Counted from the stretch's first letter, positions 16,075 through 24,047 are shown. The stretch: 33,394 nucleotides of DNA from Cytophagales bacterium (GCA_013297825.1 JAAFIN010000021.1:1-33394), one strand, 5' to 3'. Program-made: numbers and translations. The notes: a model not told the origin generated them from the sequence alone.

Positions 16075-17620
16075 AAATAAATGATTTAAAATCTTCAATT
16101 TGTGTTTTTTTCAATACACGAGGAAATTTATGTTGTCCGCCCATTTTGCCTTTGCTTGCGAGCCAATCATAAAATTTTTGGGTAGGAATTATTTTTACAA
16201 CCACATCACGCAAAACCGCTTTGCGTTCTGTTGCATAATCATCATTGAGTTTTTTGAGGTTATTATCCAAAATTTCTTTTAATTGGCTTTCATCTACTTT
16301 ATCATCAGAGCCAATAAACCAATGATGCTCAAAATAACCATCAGGACGTGATACACCTGCAACTGTAAATTCCTTTACCGAAAAATTAAGGTGTTCCGCA
16401 GTTAATTCTATTGCCTTGTTCATATTATCCACAGAAAGATGCTCACCGCAAAGGCTCAAAAAATGCTTTGTACGCCCTGAAATAATGATTTCACAATTTT
16501 TTTTGTCGGTAAATCTCACAGTATCACCTATCAAATAACGCCAAGCACCTGCACAAGTTGTCATCAACAACGCATAATCTTTGTTTTCTTCCACTTCATC
16601 AATTAGCAAGGTTTGTGGTGTTCCGATAATTTCACCGTCAGCATCAAAATTTTGTTCATTAAAAGGGATAAATTCAAAAAATATACCACCTTGTAATGCC
16701 AAAGTCATATTATGATTTGGGAGTTTTTGGTACGCTACAAAACCTTCAGAAGCCAAATATGTTTCAATATACACGATAGGTTGTCCTAAAAGTTTTTCAA
16801 AACCTTTTTTGTAAGGCTCAAAAGAAACCCCTCCATAAGCGAAAGCAGAAAGATTAGGCCATATTTCGTGAATATTTTTCACGTTGTAGTGCTTGATGAT
16901 ACTTTCCAACAATAATTGCAACCACGCAGGATTTCCTGCAATATAACCAATATCCCATTTGCTTGCTTGCAAGGTAATTTCTTTGAGTTTAACGTCCCAA
17001 TCACTATGAGAAGCAATTTTTTTGCCTGGTTTGTAATAATGTTGAAACCAAAAAGGAATATTTCCTGCTGTAATTCCACTTAAATCACCCTCATAAAAAG
17101 AGCCTTTTCCCATTTCTCTATATTGGAGGTCGGTACTTCCGCCAAGCATTAAGATTTCTTTGCTAAAAACCTTTGCAGGAATATCTTTAAAATCAGGAAT
17201 AGACAAAAATTGCATCAAACTTGTGTTTGTGATAGCTTTTATCATTGCACTTGTAACAGGAATATATTTGCTTGTTGCACTTGAAGTGCCAGAACTCAAC
17301 GCATAATATTTAGTTTTTCCTTTCCAAGTTACATTTTTTTCGCCCAATTCACGTTCTTTGTACCACCATTCTTTATAAATTTTTTCATAATTAAAAATAG
17401 GCACATTTTTTCTAAAAGCATCAAAAAAAGCCTTATTATTTTGGGTAGATTTATCCAAAATTTCTTCAAAATCATACACTTTGGCTACTTGTGTGTAGCG
17501 GGCTTTGGTTAGTAATTTTTGAAGTTGTTTTTTTTGGCGTTCAATTGGATTTCTTTGTTTTTTATCAAATTGATTGCGAAAATAATTACCTTGTTTTACA
17601 AGAAGTTCTAATAAAGTCAT
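16073..17620 (-). CDS. GH3-family (auxin-responsive promoter family) acyl-adenylate-forming protein
   Basis: A 515-residue protein of the GH3 family within the ANL adenylating superfamily. Plant members join amino acids to carboxylic acids such as indole acetic acid or jasmonate. The bacterial substrate is unknown. Visible motifs are the phosphate-binding loop YALSSGTSSATSKYIP (106-120), YIETYLASEGF (284-294) and the GAWRYLIGDTVRF block (358-370) with the nucleotide-binding Asp. A C-terminal GKMGGQHKFPRV (491-502) could supply a catalytic lysine (K498). Length is typical for bacterial members (500-520). It is not in a tight operon. A tandem array abuts its stop codon, and its leader contains a poly-A/T stretch. 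Confidence 0.9.
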   Translation of the reverse strand: MTLLELLVKQGNYFRNQFDKKQRNPIERQKKQLQKLLTKARYTQVAKVYDFEEILDKSTQNNKAFFDAFRKNVPIFNYEKIYKEWWYKERELGEKNVTWKGKTKYYALSSGTSSATSKYIPVTSAMIKAITNTSLMQFLSIPDFKDIPAKVFSKEILMLGGSTDLQYREMGKGSFYEGDLSGITAGNIPFWFQHYYKPGKKIASHSDWDVKLKEITLQASKWDIGYIAGNPAWLQLLLESIIKHYNVKNIHEIWPNLSAFAYGGVSFEPYKKGFEKLLGQPIVYIETYLASEGFVAYQKLPNHNMTLALQGGIFFEFIPFNEQNFDADGEIIGTPQTLLIDEVEENKDYALLMTTCAGAWRYLIGDTVRFTDKKNCEIIISGRTKHFLSLCGEHLSVDNMNKAIELTAEHLNFSVKEFTVAGVSRPDGYFEHHWFIGSDDKVDESQLKEILDNNLKKLNDDYATERKAVLRDVVVKIIPTQKFYDWLASKGKMGGQHKFPRVLKKTQIEDFKSFI

Positions 17621-17842
17621 TTGTATTTTTTATTTTAATAAAAGGTTTTTTGGAAAAAAAGAAATTGGAAAAAAGAAATTGGAAAAACAAATTCAAAAAA
17701 GGCTTTTGTTTTTAGGTTTTATCACTAAATTTTTACAAATTTATTTTATTTTTTTTAATTTTTTAAGAAATCATTTTTTTATTTTTTTGAAAAAATTATA
17801 AAAATTATAAAAAAATCATAACCAAATAATATTTTACTTTGT

Positions 17843-17851
17843 TATCTTTGC
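17843..17851 (+). promoter_or_regulatory. Bacteroidota-type -7 promoter box for putA
   Basis: TATCTTTGC matches TAnnTTTGC. It lies about 150 bases before the putA ATG, and the predicted leader would include the duplicated segment and the heptad element. The upstream TTG partner is not clear. Confidence 0.5.
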
Positions 17852-17875
17852 AGAAATTTCTTTTTTATAAACAAA

Positions 17876-17973
17876 ATTAAATTTGGTTTTTAAAAAAGCT
17901 ATTAGCTTTGTCTGTTTCATTTAACATTAAATTTGGTTGTAAAAAAGGCTGTTGGCTGTTTCATTTATCATTC
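17876..17973 (+). repeat. Direct tandem duplication of about 50 bp in the putA leader
   Basis: ATTAAATTTGGTTTTTAAAA at 17876 and ATTAAATTTGGTTGTAAAAA at 17926 begin two similar blocks. Both continue through an AGCTATTAGCT/GGCTGTTGGCT segment into a TGTTTCATTTA(A/T)CA segment. The first copy has a degenerate core and the second carries the intact heptad element. Confidence 0.65.
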
Positions 17974-17999
17974 AACATTTACCATTCAACATTAAAAAT
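17954..17999 (+). repeat. Heptad element abutting the putA start codon
   Basis: The core GGCTGTTTCAT (17954-17964) is followed by heptads CATTTAT, CATTCAA, CATTTAC, CATTCAA, then CATTAAAAAT and the ATG at 18000. The core lies away from the gene. The element is open in the putA frame from a TTG at 17952 and would encode LAVSFIIQHLPFNIKN. Confidence 0.8.
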
Positions 18000-19166
18000 A
18001 TGGCTTTATCATTTGAAGACACAGAAATTGCATTTTCTGCAAAATCAGATTTTGAACTTCAACGCACTTATTGGCTTTTCAAAACCATCAATCAGCAATG
18101 GCTTGTGAATTTTGGGACAAAACTTGTTACTTTTGCCCTTGATTGGCATTTGCCTGTGCAGTGGGCGATAAAATTAACGGTTTTTGAACAATTTTGTGGT
18201 GGTGTGGATATTGATGATTGTAAAAAAACCATTGAAAAATTGTATAAATACAACGTAGGAACAATTTTGGATTATTCGGTGGAAGGCGAAAAAACCGAAA
18301 GAGGTTTTAATCTTACTGCCCAAGAAGTCAAAAGAACTATCATAAGAGCAAGCGAAGCACCAAAGAAAATTCCGTTTTCGGTGTTTAAAGTAACAGGTAT
18401 TGCTAATTTTGATATTTTGGCAAAATTACAAGCAAACGAAAATCTTACTGTTTCAGAAAAACAAGCTTGGAAACTCGCACAAGCTCGTATTGAGGATATT
18501 TGTGAAACCGCTTATAATCATAATGTACGTATTTTGATTGATGCAGAAGAATCTTGGGTACAAAATATCATAGATGAAGTAGCGTATCAAATGATGGAAA
18601 AATTTAACAAAGAAAAACCTATTGTTTATAATACGTATCAGATGTATTGCCACGCTTCTTTGCAAAACCTAAAAAATGCCCAAATTCACGCCCAAAAAAC
18701 AGGTTATAAACTCGCTGGAAAAATAGTTAGAGGGGCTTATATGGAAAAAGAACGTGCAAGAGCAAAAGAAAAAGGTTATATTGACCCAATTCAACCAAAC
18801 AAAGAAGCATCAGATAGAGATTTTAATTTGGCGTTGGATTTTTGTTTGGAAAATAAAATCGCAATATGTGCAGGCACACACAACGAACAAAGTAGCATTT
18901 ATTTGGCTGATTTATTAGCAAAAAATAATATTTCGCCTGAGGATACACGTTTTTTCTTTGCACAACTTTATGGTATGAGCGACCACATTTCGTATAATCT
19001 TGCAAAAGCTGGGTACAATGTTGCAAAATATCTGCCTTATGGTGCAGTAAAATCTGTAATGCCTTATCTTATTCGCAGAGCAAAAGAAAATACTTCTGTT
19101 GCAGGACAAAGTAGCAGAGAATACAATCTGGTGAGTAAAGAAATGAAAAGAAGAAAAGAGAAATGA
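18000..19166 (+). CDS. putA: Proline dehydrogenase (FAD-dependent)
   Basis: A 388-residue monofunctional proline dehydrogenase. It oxidises proline to pyrroline-5-carboxylate, reducing FAD and feeding electrons to the respiratory chain. TIM-barrel motifs are present: ILDYSVEG, ILIDAEES, TYQMYCHASL (about 211-220), GKIVRGAYMEKERA (about 240-253), AGTHNEQS (about 291), FAQLYGMSD and the C-terminal YLPYGAVKSVMPYLIRRAKE (about 344-363), which binds FAD and substrate. I chose the ATG at 18000. The frame is open upstream to a TTG at 17952, but the extra 16 codons lie inside a dispersed repeat. The second heptad element begins at its stop. The P5C dehydrogenase partner is not in the window. Confidence 0.95.
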   Translation: MALSFEDTEIAFSAKSDFELQRTYWLFKTINQQWLVNFGTKLVTFALDWHLPVQWAIKLTVFEQFCGGVDIDDCKKTIEKLYKYNVGTILDYSVEGEKTERGFNLTAQEVKRTIIRASEAPKKIPFSVFKVTGIANFDILAKLQANENLTVSEKQAWKLAQARIEDICETAYNHNVRILIDAEESWVQNIIDEVAYQMMEKFNKEKPIVYNTYQMYCHASLQNLKNAQIHAQKTGYKLAGKIVRGAYMEKERARAKEKGYIDPIQPNKEASDRDFNLALDFCLENKIAICAGTHNEQSSIYLADLLAKNNISPEDTRFFFAQLYGMSDHISYNLAKAGYNVAKYLPYGAVKSVMPYLIRRAKENTSVAGQSSREYNLVSKEMKRRKEK

Positions 19167-19194
19167 TGAATGTTAAATGATGAATGAAACAGCC
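19164..19194 (+). repeat. Heptad element starting at the putA stop codon
   Basis: The TGA stop is part of the first unit. ATGAATG, TTAAATG, ATGAATG and AAACAGCC (19187-19194) follow. putA therefore carries one element at each end, both with the core facing outward. Confidence 0.75.
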
Positions 19195-19213
19195 AAAGAT
19201 ACGATTTTTGTAG

Positions 19214-19234
19214 GGGCAACCCTTGCGGTTGCCC
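19214..19234. repeat. GGGCAACC hairpin repeat, copy 1
   Basis: GGGCAACC and GGTTGCCC form a perfect 8-bp stem with a five-base loop CTTGC, in the context TAGGGGCAACCC. A half copy (TTGCGGTTGTCC) follows at about 19248-19259. A near-identical hairpin lies at 21692-21712. Confidence 0.7.
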
Positions 19235-19415
19235 AATATTATCAATATTGCGGTTGTCCAATCACTTGCAGGTTAACCAATCAAAGCCAAACCAAAATTA
19301 AAAATATTTATTTAAAATAGTAATAAAAATCAAAATTTTATACTGATTTTCATATTTTAAAAAATAAAATATTTTAATAAAAAAACAAAATACAAAAAAA
19401 ATCATAAAAAACACA

Positions 19416-20936
19416 ATGAACACAGTAAGAGTGCGTTTTGCCCCAAGTCCCACAGGCGGATTACACATAGGAGGCGTAAGAACCGCATTGTATAATTATC
19501 TTTTTGCCAAAAAACACAATGGCACATTTATCATCAGAACCGAAGATACTGACCAAACTCGCTTTGTAAAAGGTGCAGAAAGTTACATATTTGATGCTTT
19601 AAAATGGCTTGGCATTACTGCTGATGAATCATCTGAAATAGGCGGAAAACACGCCCCATATCGCCAATCAGAACGCAAAAAAATGTACAAACAATATGCA
19701 GAAGAACTTGTAGAAAAAGATTTTGCATATTATGCCTTTGATACAAGCGAAGAATTGGAAGAAATGCGTAAAAGATTGGAACAAGCTAAATCCAAAAATC
19801 CATCTTACAATGCTATCACACGTAGCACAATGCGCAATTCCTTGACTTTACCAGAGGACGAAGTAAAAACGCTTTTGGAAAATGGAACGCCTTATGTTAT
19901 TCGCCTAAAAATGCCTCGTAAAGACGAAATTCGTTTCCAAGACATTATTCGTGGTTGGGTAAATGTGCATACTGCAACTTTGGACGACAAAGTGATTATG
20001 AAATCAGACGGAATGCCTACTTATCACCTTGCCAATGTAGTTGATGACCATTTGATGGAAATTAGCCACGTAATTCGTGGGGAAGAATGGTTGCCTTCTG
20101 CACCTATTCACGTATTTTTGTACCAATGTTTTGGTTGGGAAATGCCACAATTTGCACACCTTCCGCTTTTATTAAATCCTGATGGACAAGGTAAATTAAG
20201 CAAAAGAAAAGCTGCAGAATATGGTTTTCCTGTGTTTCCTTTGGATTGGTTTGAACAAGAAACCTCTAATATTATACAAGGCTTTAAAGAAGCAGGTTAT
20301 TTGCCTGAAGCGGTTAATAATTTTTTGGCGTTGTTGGGTTGGAATGCTGGCGACCACCAAGAAATTTTTAGTATGGAAGAATTGATTGAAAAATTTAGCC
20401 TTGAAAGGGTTGGAAAAGCAGGAATAAAATTTGATATTAACAAAGCAAAATGGTTTAATCAACATTATTTACGCCAAAAATCTGATAAAACGCTTGTAGA
20501 TTATTTAAAAAATGGTCTAAAAACACAAAATTTAGGCGAAAATCTAAGTGATGAACAAGCAATTATCATCTGCCAAATGATGAAAGACCGAGCTACTTTT
20601 CCTGATGATTTTTGGAAAGAAGCTATTTATTTGTTCAAAACTCCTGATGCTTACAATGAACAAGCAATGGCTAAAAATTGGAATGAAGAATCTAAAAACT
20701 TTGTGAAGTCTTACCTTGATTTTCTAAAAAATTACACAGGTGAATGGCATCACGAACCTTTAAAACACGATTTGCACACTTTGGTTGAACAAAGTGGTTT
20801 GAAAATGGGCAAAGTTATGCCTGCGGTTCGTCTTGGTCTTTCTGGTGTGAGTGCAGGCCCTGATTTGGCAATGATTATGCAAATAATTGGTAAAGAAGAA
20901 AGCATAAAAAGATTGGAAAGCATAATTTTAGTTTAA
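19416..20936 (+). CDS. gltX: Glutamyl-tRNA synthetase
   Basis: A 506-residue class I synthetase that charges tRNA-Glu in the cytoplasm. The signature FAPSPTGGLHIGGVRTALYN has the HIGH-type motif HIGG at 17-20, and the KMSKS-type loop is KLSKR at 260-264. The motif LVEKDFAYYAFDT and the C-terminal helical anticodon-binding part (about 340-506, including GKVMPAVRLGLSG) are complete. Length is typical for Bacteroidota. GluRS of this type can also charge tRNA-Gln in organisms with GatCAB; which applies here cannot be told from the window. The stop codon overlaps the first unit of a 14-bp tandem array. Confidence 0.97.
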   Translation: MNTVRVRFAPSPTGGLHIGGVRTALYNYLFAKKHNGTFIIRTEDTDQTRFVKGAESYIFDALKWLGITADESSEIGGKHAPYRQSERKKMYKQYAEELVEKDFAYYAFDTSEELEEMRKRLEQAKSKNPSYNAITRSTMRNSLTLPEDEVKTLLENGTPYVIRLKMPRKDEIRFQDIIRGWVNVHTATLDDKVIMKSDGMPTYHLANVVDDHLMEISHVIRGEEWLPSAPIHVFLYQCFGWEMPQFAHLPLLLNPDGQGKLSKRKAAEYGFPVFPLDWFEQETSNIIQGFKEAGYLPEAVNNFLALLGWNAGDHQEIFSMEELIEKFSLERVGKAGIKFDINKAKWFNQHYLRQKSDKTLVDYLKNGLKTQNLGENLSDEQAIIICQMMKDRATFPDDFWKEAIYLFKTPDAYNEQAMAKNWNEESKNFVKSYLDFLKNYTGEWHHEPLKHDLHTLVEQSGLKMGKVMPAVRLGLSGVSAGPDLAMIMQIIGKEESIKRLESIILV

Positions 20937-20984
20937 GGTTTAAAGTTCAAGGTTTAAAGTTCAAGGTTTAAAGTTTAAGGTTCA
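20935..20984 (+). repeat. 14-bp (2 x 7) tandem array at the gltX stop codon
   Basis: AAGGTTTAAAGTTC occurs at 20935-20948 and 20949-20962, then AAGGTTTAAAGTTT at 20963-20976 and a partial fourth unit AAGGTTC. Each 14-mer splits into two related heptads, AAGGTTT and AAAGTTC. The gltX TAA lies at the left edge of the array. Confidence 0.85.
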
Positions 20985-20998
20985 ATGAAATATTCCAT

Positions 20999-21042
20999 AA
21001 AATCCTGTTAATCTTAAAATCCTAAAAATCCTGCTCTTATTT
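20999..21042 (+). repeat. AATCCTG outer module beside the hisH heptad element
   Basis: AAATCCTGTTAATCTTAAAA then TCCTAAAAATCCTGCTCTTA lead into TTTGGCTGTTTCAT, nearly the same as at 13876-13928 and in reverse complement after yidC. The modules occur in the same order in all three places. Confidence 0.7.
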
Positions 21043-21082
21043 GGCTGTTTCATTTACCATTCAACATTTACCATTCAACATT
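21043..21082 (+). repeat. Heptad element abutting the hisH start
   Basis: The core GGCTGTTTCAT (21043-21053) and heptads CATTTAC, CATTCAA, CATTTAC, CATTCAA, CATT run into the TTG at 21083. The element is open in the hisH frame from a TTG at 21041 and would encode LAVSFTIQHLPFNI, almost the peptide seen before putA. Confidence 0.8.
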
Positions 21083-21691
21083 TTGAAAGTTGCTCTTATA
21101 AAATATCCTGCGGGCAATGTGCAATCGGTTCAATTTGCGTTGGAGAGATTGGGCGTTGAAACGATATTAACTGACGATATAGAAACCCTAAAAAATGCTG
21201 AAAAAATCATTTTTCCAGGTGTAGGTGAAGCAAGTACCGCAATGCAACACCTCAAAAAACAAAAATTAGATGTGTTTATTCCTACGCTTACCCAACCTGT
21301 GTTGGGAATATGCTTAGGAATGCAACTAATGGCAAGTTTTTCACACGAAAATAACACCAAAACGTTAGGAATTTTTGGGCAAGAAGTTTTGAAATTTTCA
21401 ACTGAAATTTCCCAAAAAGTCCCTCACGTGGGTTGGAATACCATCACAAACCTAAAAGGGAAACTTTTTGAAAGTGATTTTTTTGAAAAAAATCCACAAA
21501 ATGAACAATTTGTTTATTTTGTGCATAGTTATTATGTGCCTGTGCATCAAGAAAGCAATTCTATTACAGATTACGGAATAAAATTTAGTGCAGGTATGGA
21601 AAAAGATAATTTTTTTGCCTTGCAATTTCACCCTGAAAAAAGTGCAAAAGTAGGCGAGGAAATTTTAGAGAATTTTTTAAAAATATCGTAG
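21083..21691 (+). CDS. hisH: Imidazole glycerol phosphate synthase, glutamine amidotransferase subunit
   Basis: A 202-residue class I glutamine amidotransferase. HisH hydrolyses glutamine and passes ammonia to HisF to form imidazole glycerol phosphate (histidine pathway) and AICAR. The nucleophile lies in GICLGMQLM (Cys77), and the His and Glu of the triad in LQFHPEKS (His183, Glu185). The N-terminus KVALIKYPAGNVQSVQFALE matches family members. No ATG is available. I chose the TTG at 21083 because it places the family N-terminus at residue 1. A TTG at 21041 would add 14 residues from the repeat. The stop TAG overlaps a hairpin repeat. No hisF or hisA is nearby, unlike the usual his operon. 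Confidence 0.9.
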   Translation: MKVALIKYPAGNVQSVQFALERLGVETILTDDIETLKNAEKIIFPGVGEASTAMQHLKKQKLDVFIPTLTQPVLGICLGMQLMASFSHENNTKTLGIFGQEVLKFSTEISQKVPHVGWNTITNLKGKLFESDFFEKNPQNEQFVYFVHSYYVPVHQESNSITDYGIKFSAGMEKDNFFALQFHPEKSAKVGEEILENFLKIS

Positions 21692-21712
21692 GGGCAACCC
21701 TTTCGGTTGCCC
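21692..21712. repeat. GGGCAACC hairpin repeat, copy 2, at the hisH stop
   Basis: GGGCAACC-CTTTC-GGTTGCCC forms an 8-bp stem. The preceding TAG of TAGGGGCAACC is the hisH stop codon. It could act as a weak terminator but has only a short T-rich tail. It is nearly identical to the copy at 19214-19234. Confidence 0.7.
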
Positions 21713-21770
21713 AATTTTATTAATTTTAAAAAATTCCAAATAATATTTTAGGAAAATAGTTTTAAGAGAA

Positions 21771-21837
21771 TTTTAACCCTTAGGGTGTTGTTTAAAAAAA
21801 TTGGAAATTTTTTTAAACAACACCCTAAGGGTTAAAA
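21771..21837. repeat. Perfect 31-bp inverted repeat between hisH and yidC
   Basis: TTTTAACCCTTAGGGTGTTG continues to 21801 and is matched base for base by the reverse complement at 21807-21837 around a TGGAA loop. The inner part is A/T only and the outer part is ACCCTTAGGGTGTTG-like. A small palindrome CTGCACAGGTGCAG (21838-21851) follows at once. It could act as a bidirectional terminator or be a small mobile hairpin element. Confidence 0.8.
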
Positions 21838-21891
21838 CTGCACAGGTGCAGACCACTCAAATTATTATAAACTTTTTATAAAAAATTTGAC

Positions 21892-21900
21892 TATTTTTGC
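21892..21900 (+). promoter_or_regulatory. Bacteroidota-type -7 promoter box for yidC
   Basis: TATTTTTGC matches TAnnTTTGC and lies about 73 bases before the yidC ATG, just after the long inverted repeat. A clear TTG at the expected upstream distance is missing. Confidence 0.5.
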
Positions 21901-21973
21901 ATTTCAAATAAATTAAAAAAGAAATTTTAAAGAAAAATTTAAAAAAAATCCATTTTTATACATAAAAAAACCA

Positions 21974-23842
21974 ATGGAAAGGAATCAACTCACAGGGTTA
22001 TTGCTCATTTTTTTGATGCTTACGCTCTATTTTCAATTTTTTTCGCCTGTTGCACCAACACCTGAGCAAAAAAAAGACGAAAAAAAATCAGAAAAAGCAG
22101 TTATTCAACGCAAAAAAGCCCTTTTACAAGCACAAATTTTGCCTGATGACAGTGCAAAACGTGTACAAATATTAGGAAGTTTTGCACAGGTAACGCCCAC
22201 AACTGCCAAAAATATTGTCCTTCAAAACAAAGATTTATCTTTGCAAATCCAAACACAAGGCGGTAAAATCAACCTTGCTACCCTCAAAAATTACAACGAT
22301 TTTTTTACCAAAAAACCTATAGAGCTTGTTACAAATGATAACAATGCAATGAGCCTTTTGGTAAAAACTGCTGAAAAACGTGAGTTGGATATTTTTCAAC
22401 TACCTTATACCGCTACCCAAAAAGGCGAAAATGAGGTGATGATGGAAGCAAAATTGAACGAAAAACAATACATTAGGCAATATTACACCTTAGAAAAAGA
22501 AGGTTTTGCGGTGAAATACAAAATTGAATTTGTAGGACTTGAAAAAGAAATCCCAACCGCTCAACAAGCTCGCCTAATTTGGATAAATGATATGCCTTCA
22601 GTAGATGAAGATTTGGAGCAAAATCGTTATTATGCTACCATAAATTATTATACCAAAAAAGATGGTTATAATTATCTGACTTGGCCTTCCAACGACCCAC
22701 AAGAAACCGCTATCACAGGCGAAATTTCTTGGGTAAGTTTTAAACAAAAATTCTTTGCGACTGCGTTTATTGCAAGTAATAATAACATTGCACAAACGAA
22801 TATTCGTGCAACAACTGATGTAGAAAACAAAAAAATTGTAAAAACTGCAGAAGCTGATATTTTGTTTAATGCACAAGATTTTTATAATGGAAAAGCGAAT
22901 TTCAAATTGTATTTTGGGCCTAATGACTACAATGCACTTACTGCGACCAAAACATCAGGTTTCCAATACAATATTTATATGGGTTGGAGTTTTGTGAGTG
23001 TATTTGCTGAATATTTGATAATTCCAATTTTCAAATTCTGTTCTTCTTTTGTGGGGAATTTTGGGTTGATTATCATTTTGACGGTGCTACTCATCAAAAC
23101 CATTTTGTTGCCACTTACTTATAAGTCGTATATTTCAATGGCAAAGATGAATGTGTTGAATGGCATTATTAAACCAGAATTAGATGCTTTTAAGGAAAAA
23201 AACAGCCTAAATCGTGCTGATTTGACAATGGAAGAACAACAAAAAGTACAAGCTGAACAAATGCGACTTTATAATGAATTAGGTTCAAGTCCTTTTGCTG
23301 CGTTGAGTGGTTGCTTGCCTTTGTTGTTGCAGATGCCAATTTTGTTTGCGATGTTTATGTTTTTTCCAAATGCGATAGAATTTAGACACGTTCCTTTTTT
23401 GTGGGCTCACGACCTTTCTACCTACGATAATATTTTGAAATTACCATTTTATTTGCCAGGATTTGGAAGTCATATTAGTATTTTTGCAATATTGATGACA
23501 CTTTCTACGCTTTTGCTTACATATTATACTGCACAAGGTCAAGCTACCCAACAACAAGGTGCAATGATGTATATGCAATATATATTGCCTGTGGTGTTTT
23601 TGTTTGTGATGAATGGTTATCCAGCAGGTTTGAGTTTCTTTTATTTGGTGCAAAATCTTATAAGTTTGGGACAACAACAAGCCATTAAATATACGTTGGT
23701 TGATGAAGCCAAAATCCGAAAAAGTTTTGAGGATTATAAAAATAAACCCAAAACCGAGAAAAAGAAATCTGGTTTTATGCAAATGATGGAGGAAGCACAA
23801 AGAAAAGCAAAAGAACAACAAGAAGCGAAAAATAAGAAGTAA
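21974..23842 (+). CDS. yidC: Membrane protein insertase YidC
   Basis: A 622-residue inner-membrane insertase of the YidC/Oxa1/Alb3 family. It inserts membrane proteins alone or with SecYEG. An N-terminal helix (about 6-25) is followed by a large periplasmic beta-sandwich domain (about 60-325). The conserved insertase core has helices at about 345-385 (LIIPIFKF ... LIIILTVLLIKTILLPLTY), the amphipathic KSYISMAKM region, SSPFAALSGCLPLLLQMPIL (about 437-460), about 500-515 and about 535-570. A basic tail, KKPKTEKKKSGFMQMMEEAQ onward, may contact ribosomes. It is longer than the 548-residue E. coli protein; I believe this is normal for the phylum. A heptad element begins directly after the stop. 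Confidence 0.97.
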   Translation: MERNQLTGLLLIFLMLTLYFQFFSPVAPTPEQKKDEKKSEKAVIQRKKALLQAQILPDDSAKRVQILGSFAQVTPTTAKNIVLQNKDLSLQIQTQGGKINLATLKNYNDFFTKKPIELVTNDNNAMSLLVKTAEKRELDIFQLPYTATQKGENEVMMEAKLNEKQYIRQYYTLEKEGFAVKYKIEFVGLEKEIPTAQQARLIWINDMPSVDEDLEQNRYYATINYYTKKDGYNYLTWPSNDPQETAITGEISWVSFKQKFFATAFIASNNNIAQTNIRATTDVENKKIVKTAEADILFNAQDFYNGKANFKLYFGPNDYNALTATKTSGFQYNIYMGWSFVSVFAEYLIIPIFKFCSSFVGNFGLIIILTVLLIKTILLPLTYKSYISMAKMNVLNGIIKPELDAFKEKNSLNRADLTMEEQQKVQAEQMRLYNELGSSPFAALSGCLPLLLQMPILFAMFMFFPNAIEFRHVPFLWAHDLSTYDNILKLPFYLPGFGSHISIFAILMTLSTLLLTYYTAQGQATQQQGAMMYMQYILPVVFLFVMNGYPAGLSFFYLVQNLISLGQQQAIKYTLVDEAKIRKSFEDYKNKPKTEKKKSGFMQMMEEAQRKAKEQQEAKNKK

Positions 23843-23880
23843 TTAAGAATTAGGAATTAGGAATTAGGAATGAAACAGCC
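23843..23880 (+). repeat. Heptad element directly downstream of yidC
   Basis: After the stop come units TAAGAAT, TAGGAAT, TAGGAAT, TAGGAAT, then GAAACAGCC (23872-23880). The reverse-complement AATCCTG module (AAATAAGAGCAGGATTTTAA) begins at 23881. Confidence 0.75.
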
Positions 23881-23951
23881 AAATAAGAGCAGGATTTTAA
23901 GATTTTTTGGATAATTCAGGATTTTAAGATTGTTATGGTTTTTATGTAAAG

Positions 23952-23971
23952 CACAGGCATTTATGCCTGTG
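23952..23971. repeat. CACAGGCAT hairpin
   Basis: CACAGGCAT and ATGCCTGTG form a perfect 9-bp inverted repeat separated by two T residues. No T-run follows. It lies between the yidC heptad element and the terminator at 24001. Confidence 0.6.
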
Positions 23972-24000
23972 AAACGCAAAATTCACATATTCCTAAATAA

Positions 24001-24047
24001 AAAAAATCTCCACAAGTTTTTTTAATTTGTGGAGATTTTTTTTTATT
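24001..24047 (+). terminator. Terminator downstream of yidC
   Basis: AAAAAATCTCCACAA (24001-24015) pairs with TTGTGGAGATTTTTT (24027-24041) in a 15-bp stem followed by more T. It ends only about 12-18 bases before the first ATG of the next gene. Confidence 0.75.

Larger units (their letters stand above)
17621..17999. other. Divergent intergenic region between GH3 and putA
   Basis: The 379-bp gap is extremely AT-rich on the GH3 side (17640-17830). On the putA side it holds a TATCTTTGC promoter box (17843-17851), a roughly 50-bp direct duplication (17876-17925 and from 17926) and a heptad element (17954-17999) that reaches the putA start codon. No gene is visible. Confidence 0.7.

Noticed and set aside
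17908-18108. 66-codon open frame starting in the putA leader
   Set aside because: It is translated from the repeat element and then from putA in another frame; there is no independent support.
21771-21837. Insertion sequence terminal repeats
   Set aside because: The arms are separated by only five bases, so no transposase could lie between them. A hairpin element or terminator is more likely.
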